DNA of 64,000 bases. It comes from JAFNAG01 sp041501225. GTDB taxonomy: Bacteria > Acidobacteriota > UBA6911. The notes beneath the pieces are model-generated. The model ran no database searches, had not been told where the DNA came from, and was given only the letters and a program-made list of their open reading frames with translations. Position 1 is the stretch's first letter. Every line of letters starts with the position of its first letter. The DNA lies in NCBI GenBank assembly GCA_041501225.1, contig JBGQNR010000004.1:1-64000 (forward strand), read 5' to 3'. A program made the position numbers and the translations under genes. This document shows positions 53,079 through 62,550 of this stretch, in pieces.

Positions 53079-53643
53079 GGTTGCCGCCTCGGATGAGCTT
53101 GAGCGGACAAACAGGGTCCTGTCTCAAACCTCTCCCTATGCACTCTCAATCCATCGGCAAATTCCGGCCAATCCTGAAGGTAATGAGCACTGAGGCCGAG
53201 AATTGCAAGTGACGTATCATTCGGCGCCAATCCAGCAAATCGCAGGGCTATGTACCGGGCAGGCATCCGCTCTGGTGCAAATGCAAGAGCGAAAGGGGAT
53301 GTCGCCCCATGACGCAAGCGTACACCAGCACGGCAACACAATTGCCCGAATCCAATGCACCGCGGCTTACGGCGGGTATCGAACCATCGTTCATTTAATC
53401 AGTCGCAGGAGTGTTGTCAAGTAATTGTGAGCAGTTTCGCAGCGGCGACCAGCCTTTGAGTACGATATTGTAGTGGTTCCGGTCATCCCACCCACATCGC
53501 CGACCAGCACCGAGAATATGGTTTGCGCCAGGGAGCGCCCCGTTGGGGTCGGATTTCCTTTTGTTCGCAGCTCACAAAGGATATAAACAAGGCACTGGAA
53601 GTCCTGCAAACACTCATGACTTTTGGACAGGGAGGAACGAGCG

Positions 53644-54240
53644 ATGGAAGCATTCCATACTGAATTTAGCGTGCTCTGGCATGACATGATCCTATTAGCG
53701 CTTCCGGTTGCGGAGAAGGTTTTGCGGCCCGTGATTGTGTACTTCTTTCTGGTCATTCTTTTGCGGATTTTCGGCAAGCGGGAATTGGCGCAACTGAATC
53801 CCTTTGACCTGGTGGTTCTGCTGTCGCTCTCCAACACGGTCCAAAATGCGATCATCGGGGAAGATAATTCGGTCACCGGTGGTTTGATCGGGGCGGCCAC
53901 TCTCCTCACCGTGAATTATCTCGTGGTCCGCTTCCTGTTCAAGCATCGCCGTCTCGATCAGGTGCTGGAAGGCAAGCCGACGGTGCTGATCGAAAGAGGG
54001 CAGATCAACATGAAAGGACTTGCGAAAGAGCTGCTCACACGATCGGAACTCATGACTGTGCTCCACCGGCAAGGATTCTCCCGGCTGGAAGATGTGGAAC
54101 GTTGCGTGCTCGAGCCCGACGGCACATTTTTTGTCCGCGGCAAAGAACCGGCGCTGCCTATCAGGCAGCACGCCGAGTTGATGACCAGGCTCGATCAGCT
54201 TTCCCAGCGGATAGAACATCTGGCCCAGTCGCGCACCTGA
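53644..54240 (+). CDS. DUF421 (YetF/YcaP-like) membrane protein
   Basis: This 198-residue protein has three hydrophobic segments in the first 90 residues, including VYFFLVILLRIFGKRELAQLNPFDLVVLLSLSNTVQNAIIGED, followed by a cytoplasmic YetF-type domain (VLEGKPTVLIERGQINMKGLAKELLTRSELMTVLHRQGFSRLEDVERCVLEPDGTFFV). The family is widespread in spores and stress contexts, but its activity is not established. GGGAGGAA lies six bases before ATG 53644. The 565-base region upstream (53079-53643) shows no gene, only a weak TATAAA-type box near 53585. Confidence 0.9.
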   Translation: MEAFHTEFSVLWHDMILLALPVAEKVLRPVIVYFFLVILLRIFGKRELAQLNPFDLVVLLSLSNTVQNAIIGEDNSVTGGLIGAATLLTVNYLVVRFLFKHRRLDQVLEGKPTVLIERGQINMKGLAKELLTRSELMTVLHRQGFSRLEDVERCVLEPDGTFFVRGKEPALPIRQHAELMTRLDQLSQRIEHLAQSRT

Positions 54241-54377
54241 GGCTCGCCCAACTGCCTCCCCTGGAACACAGGTGAACTGGGCAAGCAGGCCCCGGCCGCT
54301 GGATGGGCGAGGAAACTAATAAATCCAGACTTCGGAGCACCGTGCGGCGCCCGGCGCCCGCTTCCAACTCTTACCGT

Positions 54378-55712
54378 TCAGTCTTTCAGCAGGTCGAAGC
54401 TGAGAGCAGGTTTGCCGGCCAGAGCGATCCGGAAACCAAATACCGCGAGGGCCGCGGCGATAAAAAGAATTCCGATCGAGTAGTTGGAATACCAACGAGA
54501 CAGGTCTGAAGTGATGGGAACACCATTCGAAATATCGTAGAAACTAAGAAACGTTAGAACGGCAAAAAGGCCAAAACGGAGCAACAGCAGAATAAACCCT
54601 ACGGCCAGGAACAACCCGAGCAAAGCACCGATCAGGGGGTTCACAGCCGAGCCGGCGCTGGTCGCCGTTAGCACGGCCACGATTACGGCAGCCGCGAGCC
54701 ATTGTCTCTTTAAAACCAGCCGAAGCAGGAAAAGGGCCAGGAAGAGCAGGATCTTTTTCCAGGCAGCGCAGGATGACGCGTGCGACGACGGGATCAATGT
54801 CCGCAATGATCATAGACGGGTTGGTGGGATTCACTTCGCGATGCAGTCTCACCAATTCGGTGAGAGTGGTGGCCTTGAAGGCGGGCTTCCCGGTGAACAA
54901 CTCGTACAGGACCAGACCGAGAGAGTACAGGTCGCTTCGAATCGATTCTCCTTTGCCAGCAAACTGTTCCGGGGCCATATAGGCCGGCGTGCCTTCCAAT
55001 ACCCTGGGATCGCGCACGTCCTCGACCGTGCGAGCCAGACCAAAATCCGCGATCCGCACCTTGCCGCGCCCACCAATCATGACGTTGACCGGCTTCAGAT
55101 CCCTGTGGAGCACGCCTTTTTCATGCGCTGCTGCCAGTCCTGCGCACAGCTGGCGCGCAATTTCGAGCGCTTTGTCCTGAGGCAGTCTGCCGATGCGGCG
55201 CAGCAACGATGCCAAATCCTCGCCATCGATATACTCCATGGAAAGGAAGTGTTTGCCCTCCTCCTTGCCGACATCGTGAATCCGACAAACGTTGGGATGC
55301 GATACCTGGAGCGCGAGCCGCACCTCACTGTCAAAACGTTCTAATCGGCCGGAATCTTCTGCCAACTTCTCCGGCAGGAACTTGAGTGCTACCGGCTGCC
55401 CAAGAGTGAGATCGTCCGCACGATACACTTCACCCATGCCGCCCTTGCCCAGCAGCCCTATAATGCGGTATCGACCTGAAAAAATGGCGCCCGGGGCAAA
55501 TCGAGCGGCCCCCTGCAAGGAGGAACTGGAGATTCTACTCCGCCGGAAAGATTCGAAGATGCCGGCACGGCAGTAGGGGTGTCAGCCGCGGCGGTGGGCG
55601 TCGCCTGTGTCACAGCCATCGTGGCCAGCATGGAGGAAGAGAACGCCAATCCGCACGATGGACAGAACCTGGTGTTTTCAGGCGATTCAGTCGAGCAGGA
55701 GCGGCAGTGCAT
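54378..55712 (-). pseudogene. Degraded zinc-ribbon serine/threonine protein kinase
   Basis: Three frames on the minus strand together resemble the common acidobacterial kinase. A double-Cys zinc ribbon (CRSC...CPSC) starts at ATG 55712. A kinase domain follows in another frame (LGKGGMGEVYRADD, HRDLKPVNVMI, DFGLA, APEQFA, to about 54770). Then a third frame carries the membrane C-terminus (KRQWLAAAVIVAVL, LLRFGLFAVLTFL). The first shift lies near 55515 in a run of G. The second lies near 54765, at CLEKDP, where the middle part of the usual protein is also missing. The kinase may still be made from an internal TTG (55518), but the gene is not intact. Confidence 0.75.
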
Positions 55713-55875
55713 TGGTCTTTCCTTTGAATCAATGACTTATAGGGCTTTCTATCCCGGGGAGCAAGTAGAAAAGCTGAACGGAAAAAGTGAAGTGTTGGTT
55801 CCATAGCTTCATCTTTTTAGCTTTTGGATATATCGATCAATGTTGCTAGATTTACCCTCATCCGAGTGATGAACC

Positions 55876-56907
55876 ATGACCAAAGCAGGATTTTTGATCG
55901 ACGACCGATTCCGGCACCACATCACTGGCAACCGCCACCAAGAGTCCCCGGATCGACTGACCCACATCCAACATGCAATTGATGATTTCGGCGCAGGGGA
56001 ACGCTGGCGGCGGATCGAAGCCCGGGCCGCCCGGATGGATCAACTCGAACTGGTTCACCACCCGGCTCACATCGACCGTGTGCGGCGCGCCACAGAGCTG
56101 GCTCCAAGCTTTTTGGACATGGACACTCCGGTGTCCGCCGGGAGCTTTGATGCGGCTTTGCTGGCGGCAGGAGGCGTTCTGGCGTGCGTGGATGCCATCT
56201 GCGCCGGGGAAATCGATCGTGCCTTTGCATTCATCCGGCCTCCCGGCCACCATGCGGAACCCGATCGAGCTATGGGATTCTGCTTGTTTAATAACGTCGC
56301 CCTGGGCGCGGCCTATCTCAGATCAGAACATGCAATCGAGCGGGTCGCGATTGTTGACTTCGACGTCCATCATGGCAACGGCACGCAGGCGTGTTTCTAT
56401 AGCGATCCCGGCGTGCTTTTCATCTCCTCTCATCAGTATCCCTACTATCCCGGCACAGGTGATTTTTGCCAGGTTGGCATCCAAGAGGGATGGGGGTACA
56501 CGCTCAATTTCCCGTTGCCGGCTGGAACCGGAGATGACGTTTTCGTCCCCATCTATTCCCGCATCATCGCCCCGATCCTTGGACAATATCAGCCGCAGTT
56601 CATCCTGGTTTCCGCGGGATTCGACGCCTTCCTGGGCGATCCTCTGGGAGGTTTGGCATTGAGTGCCGCCGGCTTTGCATCCGCAGCTGCTTCCTTGATC
56701 AAATCCGCGGACAGGTGTTGCGGAGGCAAGATCTGCTTTGTGTTGGAGGGGGGATACAGCCCGGCAGGACTTCAGGATTGTGCCAAAGCGGTCATGGGCG
56801 AGATGGAATCCGAGAATCCGAAAGAGCTAGCCCTCCCCGAGGACCCCCTCTTTGAAGTAATATCAAAGCATGCCCAGGGAGAACTCGGCGAACATTGGCA
56901 TTGGTGA
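55876..56907 (+). CDS. Histone deacetylase family (acetylpolyamine/lysine deacetylase-like) protein
   Basis: This is a 343-residue arginase/deacetylase-fold zinc enzyme. The metal and catalytic motifs are complete: FIRPPGHHAEP, DFDVHHGNGTQ, SAGFDAFLGDPLGG and LEGGYS. The bacterial family includes acetoin-utilisation AcuC, acetylpolyamine deacetylases and protein deacetylases. The genomic context (a MEMO gene follows, after an inverted repeat) does not settle the substrate. It is well separated from the kinase pseudogene, and the usual length is kept. Confidence 0.92.
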   Translation: MTKAGFLIDDRFRHHITGNRHQESPDRLTHIQHAIDDFGAGERWRRIEARAARMDQLELVHHPAHIDRVRRATELAPSFLDMDTPVSAGSFDAALLAAGGVLACVDAICAGEIDRAFAFIRPPGHHAEPDRAMGFCLFNNVALGAAYLRSEHAIERVAIVDFDVHHGNGTQACFYSDPGVLFISSHQYPYYPGTGDFCQVGIQEGWGYTLNFPLPAGTGDDVFVPIYSRIIAPILGQYQPQFILVSAGFDAFLGDPLGGLALSAAGFASAAASLIKSADRCCGGKICFVLEGGYSPAGLQDCAKAVMGEMESENPKELALPEDPLFEVISKHAQGELGEHWHW

Positions 56908-56914
56908 TGTTGAA

Positions 56915-57001
56915 GGGGTCAGGTCTGGAAAATTTCATTTTTCATTCTCCTCTCGCCGGTGCAGCAGATGATGCAAAATGAAATTTTCCAGACCTGACCC
57001 C
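56915..57001. repeat. Inverted repeat with 27-bp perfect arms
   Basis: The arms 56915-56941 and 56975-57001 are exact reverse complements (core GGGGTCAGGTCTGG / CCAGACCTGACCCC) around a 33-base loop. Twenty bases of the right arm recur at 8045-8064. The element lies between the deacetylase and MEMO genes and may be a dispersed mobile palindrome or a terminator. Confidence 0.85.
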
Positions 57002-57046
57002 CATTTGACCCCCATTACCCATTACCCGCTTGGAGGAGGAATGATC

Positions 57047-57850
57047 ATGATTCGAGAGCCCGCGGTCGCAGGTCAGTTCTACTCCGCAGATGCTGACAAG
57101 CTCAGCAGCAGCATTCGCTCCTTCCTGGGGCCGGACAAGCCCCTGCTCGAAGCGAAGGGTATCGTGGCACCGCACGCAGGTTATATCTATTCCGGGGCGG
57201 TGGCCGGCGCTGTCTATCAGGCTGTGCGTTTGCCCAGGCGTTTCATCATCCTCGGTCCCAACCACACGGGAAGGGGACGCGCGCTATCCTTGTATCCGCC
57301 GGGCCAATGGCGCACCCCACTCGGGCTGGTTTGCATCGACGAGGAACTGAACCGAAATCTCATGCAGGAGTGCAGTCTTTTGGAAGAGGATGCGGCCGCC
57401 CATGTGCGCGAGCACTCCATCGAGGTCCAAATCCCTTTTCTCCAGTTGCTGGCTGCCAATCCCAGCATCGCAGCCATCTGCGTCGGGACCGCAGACTATT
57501 CTTCACTCGAAACCTTGGGGCACGCCTTGGCCCGCGTCATCAAGCTGGCACCGGAGCCCGTGCTGTTGGTCGCCAGCTCCGATATGAGCCATTACGAATC
57601 GGCGGAAGTCGCTACCAAAAAAGATCGCTTTGCGATTGAAAAGATGGAAAAAGTCGATCCCCAAGGCCTCTACAGCACGATCTTCGAGAAGGATGTAAGC
57701 ATGTGCGGCTTCGCCCCCGCCGTCGCGCTGCTGACCGCTTGCCGGGACTTGGGGGCCTCCGGCGGCCGCCTGATCCGCTATGCCACGTCGGGCGACGTCA
57801 GCGGCGACTTCGAACGTGTGGTCGGTTACGCAGGCATAGCCGTTTGCTGA
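57047..57850 (+). CDS. amrB: MEMO1 family protein (AmmeMemoRadiSam system protein B)
   Basis: This 267-residue protein is homologous to human MEMO1 and class III extradiol dioxygenases. The expected metal-site and conserved segments are present: APHAGYIYSG, LGPNHTGRG, REHSIEVQIPFL, SSDMSHYES and MCGFAPAVALL (Cys). I chose ATG 57047, with AGGAGG 8 bases upstream, since homology begins MIREPAVAGQFY. The AMMECR1 partner lies 36 kb away at 20821-21378. It may act with a radical SAM enzyme not visible here. Confidence 0.9.
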   Translation: MIREPAVAGQFYSADADKLSSSIRSFLGPDKPLLEAKGIVAPHAGYIYSGAVAGAVYQAVRLPRRFIILGPNHTGRGRALSLYPPGQWRTPLGLVCIDEELNRNLMQECSLLEEDAAAHVREHSIEVQIPFLQLLAANPSIAAICVGTADYSSLETLGHALARVIKLAPEPVLLVASSDMSHYESAEVATKKDRFAIEKMEKVDPQGLYSTIFEKDVSMCGFAPAVALLTACRDLGASGGRLIRYATSGDVSGDFERVVGYAGIAVC

Positions 57851-57887
57851 CGTTGATACCCTGCCTGCGCGAAGCGTGAGCCGACCC

Positions 57888-58400
57888 CTATTTTCTGCGA
57901 CGGCTTTTCCTGGCCGGGAGGGGAGTTGTCTGGGTTGCCCTGTGGCTGTGACAGATTGCGACAGCCAGGGCGTCGGCTGCATCATCCGGGGTCGGAGTTT
58001 CGGGCAGGCTGAGCAAAAGCCTGACCATCATCTGCACCTGACTCTTTTCCGCGCGCCCATATCCTACGATTGCGCTCTTGATTTCGAGCGGAGAATACTC
58101 GAAGACCGGGAGGCCCTGCTGCGCTGCAACCAGGAGGGCCACGCCCCTGGCATGGCCCAATTTAAGCGCAGACTGGACATTCGCCGAGTAAAAAACATTC
58201 TCAATGGCGACCGCATGGATCTCCTCGCGGGAGAGGATTTCCATAAGCTGGGTGTAGATCTGCAGCAGTCGTTCGTGGAAGGCCCGGCGCGGTGAAGTTC
58301 GGATCGCGCCGAAGAGGATGGAGGAATGCCTGGAACCGTCCGACTCGATGAGACCGTAACCGGTGGTGTTGCTTCCAGGGTCAATCCCCAGTATTCGCAT
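57888..58400 (-). CDS. ruvC: Holliday junction endonuclease RuvC
   Basis: This is a 170-residue junction resolvase with RNase H-fold catalytic acids in place: LGIDPGSNTTGYG (Asp7), AIENVFYSANVQSALKLGHARG, EYSPLEIKSAIVGYGRAEKSQVQMMV and DDAADALAVAICH. It cleaves four-way junctions after RuvAB branch migration; ruvA and ruvB are not in the window. It follows yebC on the same strand with a 12-base gap, the common yebC-ruvC order. Confidence 0.96.
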   Translation of the reverse strand: MRILGIDPGSNTTGYGLIESDGSRHSSILFGAIRTSPRRAFHERLLQIYTQLMEILSREEIHAVAIENVFYSANVQSALKLGHARGVALLVAAQQGLPVFEYSPLEIKSAIVGYGRAEKSQVQMMVRLLLSLPETPTPDDAADALAVAICHSHRATQTTPLPARKSRRRK

Positions 58401-58412
58401 CAGTAAACGGTC

Positions 58413-59159
58413 TCACGATGCTTCTTGCATCGCTGCAGCGTCGATGTCGAAGTTCGACCAGACATTCTGGATGTCTTCCTGGTCCTCGAGAGCCTCCATC
58501 AGTTTCAGCATGGTTTGGGCCTCTTTGCCCTCGAGTTTTGCATAATTCTGCGGCACCATCGAGATTTCCGAGACGGCCATGGGAATGCTTGCCGCTTCCA
58601 GCGCAGCCTTGAGAGTCTCGAATTTTTCCGGAGCGGAGAAGATCTCATAATTGTCGCCGTCTTCGCTCATATCCTCGCCGCCATTGCTGAGAACGAGATC
58701 GAGCAGCACCTCCTCGCTGGCGGAGGCTTTCTCGACGACAAAGTAGCCTTTTCTGCCGAACATCCAACCCACGCAACCGGATTCACCAAGATTCCCCCCA
58801 TTCTTGGAGAGAATGTGCCGCAGTTCAGCGACCGTGCGGTTGCGATTGTCGGTGAGGACGCGCATAAAGATCGCAGCCCCACCGGGCCCATACCCTTCGT
58901 AGGTCACCTCTTCATAGGATACGCCGGGAAGTTCGCCGGTGCCGCGCATGATGGCGCGCTTGATATTCTCCGCCGGCATGTTGGCCGCCTTAGCGGTGTT
59001 GACGATAAGACGCAGCCGTGGATTGGCATCAAGGTCACCGCCTCCGCTGCGCGCAGCGACCGTCATTTCCTTGATCAGCCGCGTAAAAATGCGCCCGCGT
59101 TTGGAATCAGCCGCAGCTTTTTTATGTTTGATAGAATGCCACTTTGAATGACCAGACAT
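58413..59159 (-). CDS. yebC: YebC/PmpR-family regulatory/translation factor
   Basis: This 248-residue protein begins MSGHSKWHSIKHKKAAADSKRGRIF, the family signature, and carries the conserved YEEVTYEGYGPGGAAI segment. YebC-type proteins act as transcription regulators or help ribosomes through difficult stretches. AGGAG precedes ATG 59159, so the shorter form is preferred over a six-codon-longer one. It shares a 94-base divergent region with pyrE that contains TATAAT at 59190-59195. Confidence 0.95.
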   Translation of the reverse strand: MSGHSKWHSIKHKKAAADSKRGRIFTRLIKEMTVAARSGGGDLDANPRLRLIVNTAKAANMPAENIKRAIMRGTGELPGVSYEEVTYEGYGPGGAAIFMRVLTDNRNRTVAELRHILSKNGGNLGESGCVGWMFGRKGYFVVEKASASEEVLLDLVLSNGGEDMSEDGDNYEIFSAPEKFETLKAALEAASIPMAVSEISMVPQNYAKLEGKEAQTMLKLMEALEDQEDIQNVWSNFDIDAAAMQEAS

Positions 59160-59189
59160 AATGCCGCTCCTTTTCACACAGTATCCTTT

Positions 59190-59195
59190 TATAAT
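59190..59195 (+). promoter_or_regulatory. TATAAT -10 box in the yebC/pyrE divergent region
   Basis: A perfect TATAAT lies 58 bases before the pyrE start. Its surroundings also read TATTAT on the minus strand, so either gene could use it. No good -35 is visible at the right spacing. Confidence 0.35.
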
Positions 59196-59253
59196 AGCAT
59201 ATTTACTGGTACTTTGTACCCTTCAAGGCAAAAGCAAACCGAATGGAGCCGCT

Positions 59254-59826
59254 ATGACGCAAGAAGAGATCTTCGCCCTTTTCAAGTCCTCGGGTGCCCT
59301 TCTCGAGGGCCATTTTCGCCTCTCATCGGGGCTGCACAGCAGCCGCTATTTCCAGTGCGCGCTGGTACTCCAGTATCCTGATCATGCATCGACATTGGGT
59401 GCCGCCCTTGCAGGCTTGATGCTTGAACGAGCAGCTAAGCCCAGACTGGTCATCGCCCCGGCGCTCGGCGGCATCCTAGTTGCGCATGAGGTGGCGCGTG
59501 CGCTCGGAGTTCGCGCCCTGTTTGCGGAACGCCAGGATGGCGTCCTCTCCTTGCGCCGCGGTTTCCACATTGAGCCCGGCGAGACATGCTTCGTGGTCGA
59601 GGACGTAGTTACTACGGGAGGGTCCACTCGTGAAACGATGGATGTCATTAAGCAAGCAGGCGGAATCGTAACCGCCGCCGGCGCCATCGTGGACCGGAGC
59701 GGCGGCAGAGCAGACCTGGGAGTGCCAAACGTGGCCGTGGCGGTGCTGGACTTTCCCAATCACCCGCCAGAGGACTGCCTTATGTGCCGTGCCGGCAGCA
59801 AAGTGGTCAAGCCGGGAAGCCGATGA
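59254..59826 (+). CDS. pyrE: Orotate phosphoribosyltransferase
   Basis: This 190-residue pyrimidine-synthesis enzyme joins orotate to PRPP. It shows LLEGHFRLSSGLHSSRYFQCALVL, APALGGILVAHEVARALG, and the PRPP-binding motif VVEDVVTTGGSTRE. GGAG lies five bases before ATG 59254, so the longer frame opening at 59161 is not used. It overlaps truA by ATGA, indicating coupling. Confidence 0.95.
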   Translation: MTQEEIFALFKSSGALLEGHFRLSSGLHSSRYFQCALVLQYPDHASTLGAALAGLMLERAAKPRLVIAPALGGILVAHEVARALGVRALFAERQDGVLSLRRGFHIEPGETCFVVEDVVTTGGSTRETMDVIKQAGGIVTAAGAIVDRSGGRADLGVPNVAVAVLDFPNHPPEDCLMCRAGSKVVKPGSR

Positions 59827-60566
59827 GATCCCGCCGCAATATCAAGCTCCTGCTTGGATTTGACGGCAGCGCCTATCATGGCTGGCAGATCCAGAGCCAG
59901 CAGAATACCATCCAGGGCGAGTTGCAGCAGGCGATCGGCCAAATCACGAGCGAGCAGACCAGCCTTGTGGGGAGCGGCAGGACAGATGCCGGTACCCATG
60001 CCCGTGGTTTTGTAGCTAACTTCTCGACCGCCGCACGCATTCCCGCAGCAAGCCTAGTGCGCGCATTGAACAGTGTCCTGCCCCCGGACATCCGAGTTCT
60101 TTCGGCAAGAGCGGTTCCTGCGGATTTTCATGCGCGGCGCAGCGCGCGCTCCAAGATCTATCGCTACCAGATCTACCGCGGCGCAACCCTGCCGCCGCAT
60201 CTGGCAAGGGAGCATTTTCATTACCCTTATCCGACAGACCTCTCCATCATGAAACAGGCGTCGGAGTTATTCGTGGGTGCGCACGATTTTGCCAGTTTCG
60301 CGGCTCAGGGGGCAGGGCGGGAAAACACTGTGCGCCAGATCTACAGTTGCCAGTTGACAAACCTCGGCCATCGGCTGATTTTTGCCGTCGAAGGAAACGG
60401 CTTTTTACATCATATGGTCCGGAATATGGTGGGTACCCTTCTGGAGCTTGGACGGGGACAGATGACCTTGCCGGAGTTTGAGACTCTTTTTACAGTGCGC
60501 GACCGCACCCGGGCCGGTTTCACGGCCCCGGCCCGCGGTCTCATTCTGATCAAGGTGAATTATTGA
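59823..60566 (+). CDS. truA: tRNA pseudouridine(38-40) synthase
   Basis: This is a 247-residue TruA with FDGSAYHGWQIQ, the catalytic Asp in SGRTDAGTHARG, ARSKIYRYQI, HDFASFAAQG and GNGFLHHMVRNMVGTLLELG. It modifies positions 38-40 of tRNA anticodon stems. Its ATG overlaps the pyrE stop by four bases. An earlier in-frame opening at 59784 lies inside pyrE and is not needed. Confidence 0.96.
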   Translation: MRSRRNIKLLLGFDGSAYHGWQIQSQQNTIQGELQQAIGQITSEQTSLVGSGRTDAGTHARGFVANFSTAARIPAASLVRALNSVLPPDIRVLSARAVPADFHARRSARSKIYRYQIYRGATLPPHLAREHFHYPYPTDLSIMKQASELFVGAHDFASFAAQGAGRENTVRQIYSCQLTNLGHRLIFAVEGNGFLHHMVRNMVGTLLELGRGQMTLPEFETLFTVRDRTRAGFTAPARGLILIKVNY

Positions 60567-60652
60567 TCCTATTATCCTGCGCGGCATTTTCGGCTGCATT
60601 GCTCTTTTGTGATACCATGGTCCTGCAATCATAGCGCGAGGTCGCATTTCCT

Positions 60653-61417
60653 ATGACTCGTAAGATCGTGCTGGCCGAACCAGGAAGTATCGAAGCGAGC
60701 CTGCTCAGGCAAATTGACCCGACCCGGCTGCCGCGACATATCGCCGTCATTATGGACGGCAATGGCAGGTGGGCACGTCAGCGCCGGCTGCCGCGAGTCG
60801 CCGGGCACCGCGCCGGGATCGACTCCGTCCGGGAGATCATCGAAGTCTCCGCGCGGCTGGGCCTGGAGGTTCTGACGCTGTATGCGTTTTCGGTGGAGAA
60901 CTGGAAAAGGCCTCAGACTGAAGTTCGCACCCTCATGAGCCTGCTCAAGGAATACATCAAACGCGAGCTGGACAGGCTGGCTGACGGCAATATCCGCTTT
61001 TTCGCCATCGGCAGGGTGGAAGAACTCGCTCAGTCGGTGCGCTGTGAGCTGGATCGGGCCGAAGAAAAGACCCGCGGTAATACCGGAATGATCCTGAACG
61101 TCGCGCTCAACTACGGGGGCCGAGCGGAGCTGGTGGATGCCTTCAACAGGTTGCTCGAACAGCAGAATGGGAATCGCGTCACCGTGACGGAGGAGCTGAT
61201 TTCCCAGTCTCTCTACACCGCGTCAGTTCCCGACCCGGACCTGCTCATCCGAACCAGCGGTGAAATGCGGCTCAGCAATTTCCTGCTGTGGCAGGTCGCC
61301 TATGCCGAGATTTATGTGACTTCGACGTACTGGCCGGATTTCCGTCGCAAGCATTTGTTCGAGGCCATTCTCGACTACCAGAAGCGGGATCGGCGCTACG
61401 GCGGCATCCAGGGTTGA
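60653..61417 (+). CDS. uppS: Undecaprenyl diphosphate synthase (isoprenyl transferase)
   Basis: This 254-residue cis-prenyltransferase makes the C55 lipid carrier for cell-wall synthesis. Motifs are HIAVIMDGNGRWARQRRLPRVAGHRAG (catalytic Asp), LYAFSVENWKRP, NVALNYGGRAEL, DPDLLIRTSGEMRLSNFLLWQVAYAEIY. The roughly 20-residue N-terminal extension is longer than usual. It heads the uppS-cdsA-dxr-rseP run, a standard bacterial gene order. GAGG lies 11 bases before the ATG. Confidence 0.96.
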   Translation: MTRKIVLAEPGSIEASLLRQIDPTRLPRHIAVIMDGNGRWARQRRLPRVAGHRAGIDSVREIIEVSARLGLEVLTLYAFSVENWKRPQTEVRTLMSLLKEYIKRELDRLADGNIRFFAIGRVEELAQSVRCELDRAEEKTRGNTGMILNVALNYGGRAELVDAFNRLLEQQNGNRVTVTEELISQSLYTASVPDPDLLIRTSGEMRLSNFLLWQVAYAEIYVTSTYWPDFRRKHLFEAILDYQKRDRRYGGIQG

Positions 61418-61554
61418 GGTAGGATTCAGTCGTCAGGTTTCCCGTTCAGTTCTTCATGAAAGTGGGCGACAGGCGCCGCCCGGCGCTCAGATCCTGGGAA
61501 TATTTGATCTCGAGCTCCGGCCGGCGGCCGGGACCTGCTTGCGATAAGTGAACC

Positions 61555-61572
61555 CTCGCATGCTAATGCGAG
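61555..61572. repeat. Short hairpin in uppS-cdsA gap
   Basis: CTCGCAT-GCTA-ATGCGAG makes a 7-bp stem with a 4-base loop. The 264-base gap has no gene; this is the only structure I see in it. Confidence 0.4.
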
Positions 61573-61681
61573 TTGTGAACCAGACACATGCGTTTTTACG
61601 CTTGTGCGGAGGTCGGAAGTCGGAGGTCCGAAGCCGGCAATCAAAGCAGGCGGCAGTTTTTGTCTCTTGGAACATGCTGAT

Positions 61682-62485
61682 ATGTTGTTGCGGATTCTCT
61701 CTGCGTTGGTGCTGGTTCCGGTCACTCTCGCCATCGTCTTTCTCGCCCCACCCTTCTATTACCTGGCGGCATTGGGGATCGTTGGATCACTCTGTCTGCA
61801 TGAATTCTTTCAGATTATGCGCGGGATGGGATGGCGCGGGCAGCCCTGGTTCGGGTATGCAGGCTTCTGGATTCTCCTCATCGGTTTGTGGGCGCCGCGG
61901 ATTCCGGCAAGCTCACTGGGTGCGGGCCTGGTGATCGCGGCTTTTCTCGCTGCCATGGGGAGGCGCGATCCAATCCGCGAGCGAGTTCAGGGTCTGATGG
62001 CTAATCTGCTGGGCATTTTCTACCTGGGGCTTTGTCTCAACTCCGCCTTGGCGGTGCGCTTCAGCTTTGGCCCTCAGGCCGGCCTGGAGTGGACCCTTAT
62101 TCTGTTTGCCGTTGTTTGGACAGGAGACACCGCCGCCCTCTTTGCCGGCAAGAGCTTTGGCCGAACACCCTTTGCCCGCTATCTCAGCCCCAAAAAAACC
62201 AACGAAGGAGCTTTGGCCGGTCTCGCCGCAGGGGTACTGGTGGCTGTGCTTTTGCGTCAATTCTTCTTCACGGACCTCGCGCTCAAACACGTGGTGGTTG
62301 CTGCGCTGCTCACCGGCATCTTCGGCCAACTGGGCGACTTGGCGGAATCGATGCTGAAACGCGCGGCCGAGGTGAAGGAAAGTTCGCATTTGATCCCCGG
62401 TCATGGCGGCGTGCTCGACCGCATTGACAGCCTTCTGTTTGCCTTCCCGGTCCTCTGCCTGTATCTCCAGCAAATCCAATCTTAG
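61682..62485 (+). CDS. cdsA: Phosphatidate cytidylyltransferase
   Basis: This 267-residue polytopic membrane enzyme makes CDP-diacylglycerol. The C-terminal signature is complete (GQLGDLAESMLKRAAEVKESSHLIPGHGGVLDRIDS), preceded by DTAALFAGKSFGRTPFARYLSPKKTNEGALAG. About seven hydrophobic segments are visible. I start it at ATG 61682; the preceding in-frame stretch is polar and not conserved. Its product feeds PgsA, encoded elsewhere in this window. Confidence 0.94.
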   Translation: MLLRILSALVLVPVTLAIVFLAPPFYYLAALGIVGSLCLHEFFQIMRGMGWRGQPWFGYAGFWILLIGLWAPRIPASSLGAGLVIAAFLAAMGRRDPIRERVQGLMANLLGIFYLGLCLNSALAVRFSFGPQAGLEWTLILFAVVWTGDTAALFAGKSFGRTPFARYLSPKKTNEGALAGLAAGVLVAVLLRQFFFTDLALKHVVVAALLTGIFGQLGDLAESMLKRAAEVKESSHLIPGHGGVLDRIDSLLFAFPVLCLYLQQIQS

Positions 62486-62550
62486 CGATTCAGTGTCCCG
62501 CGATTTCTGCTAAAATGTTCGTTTTGCATTAGCCGATAAGGCACGTACTC

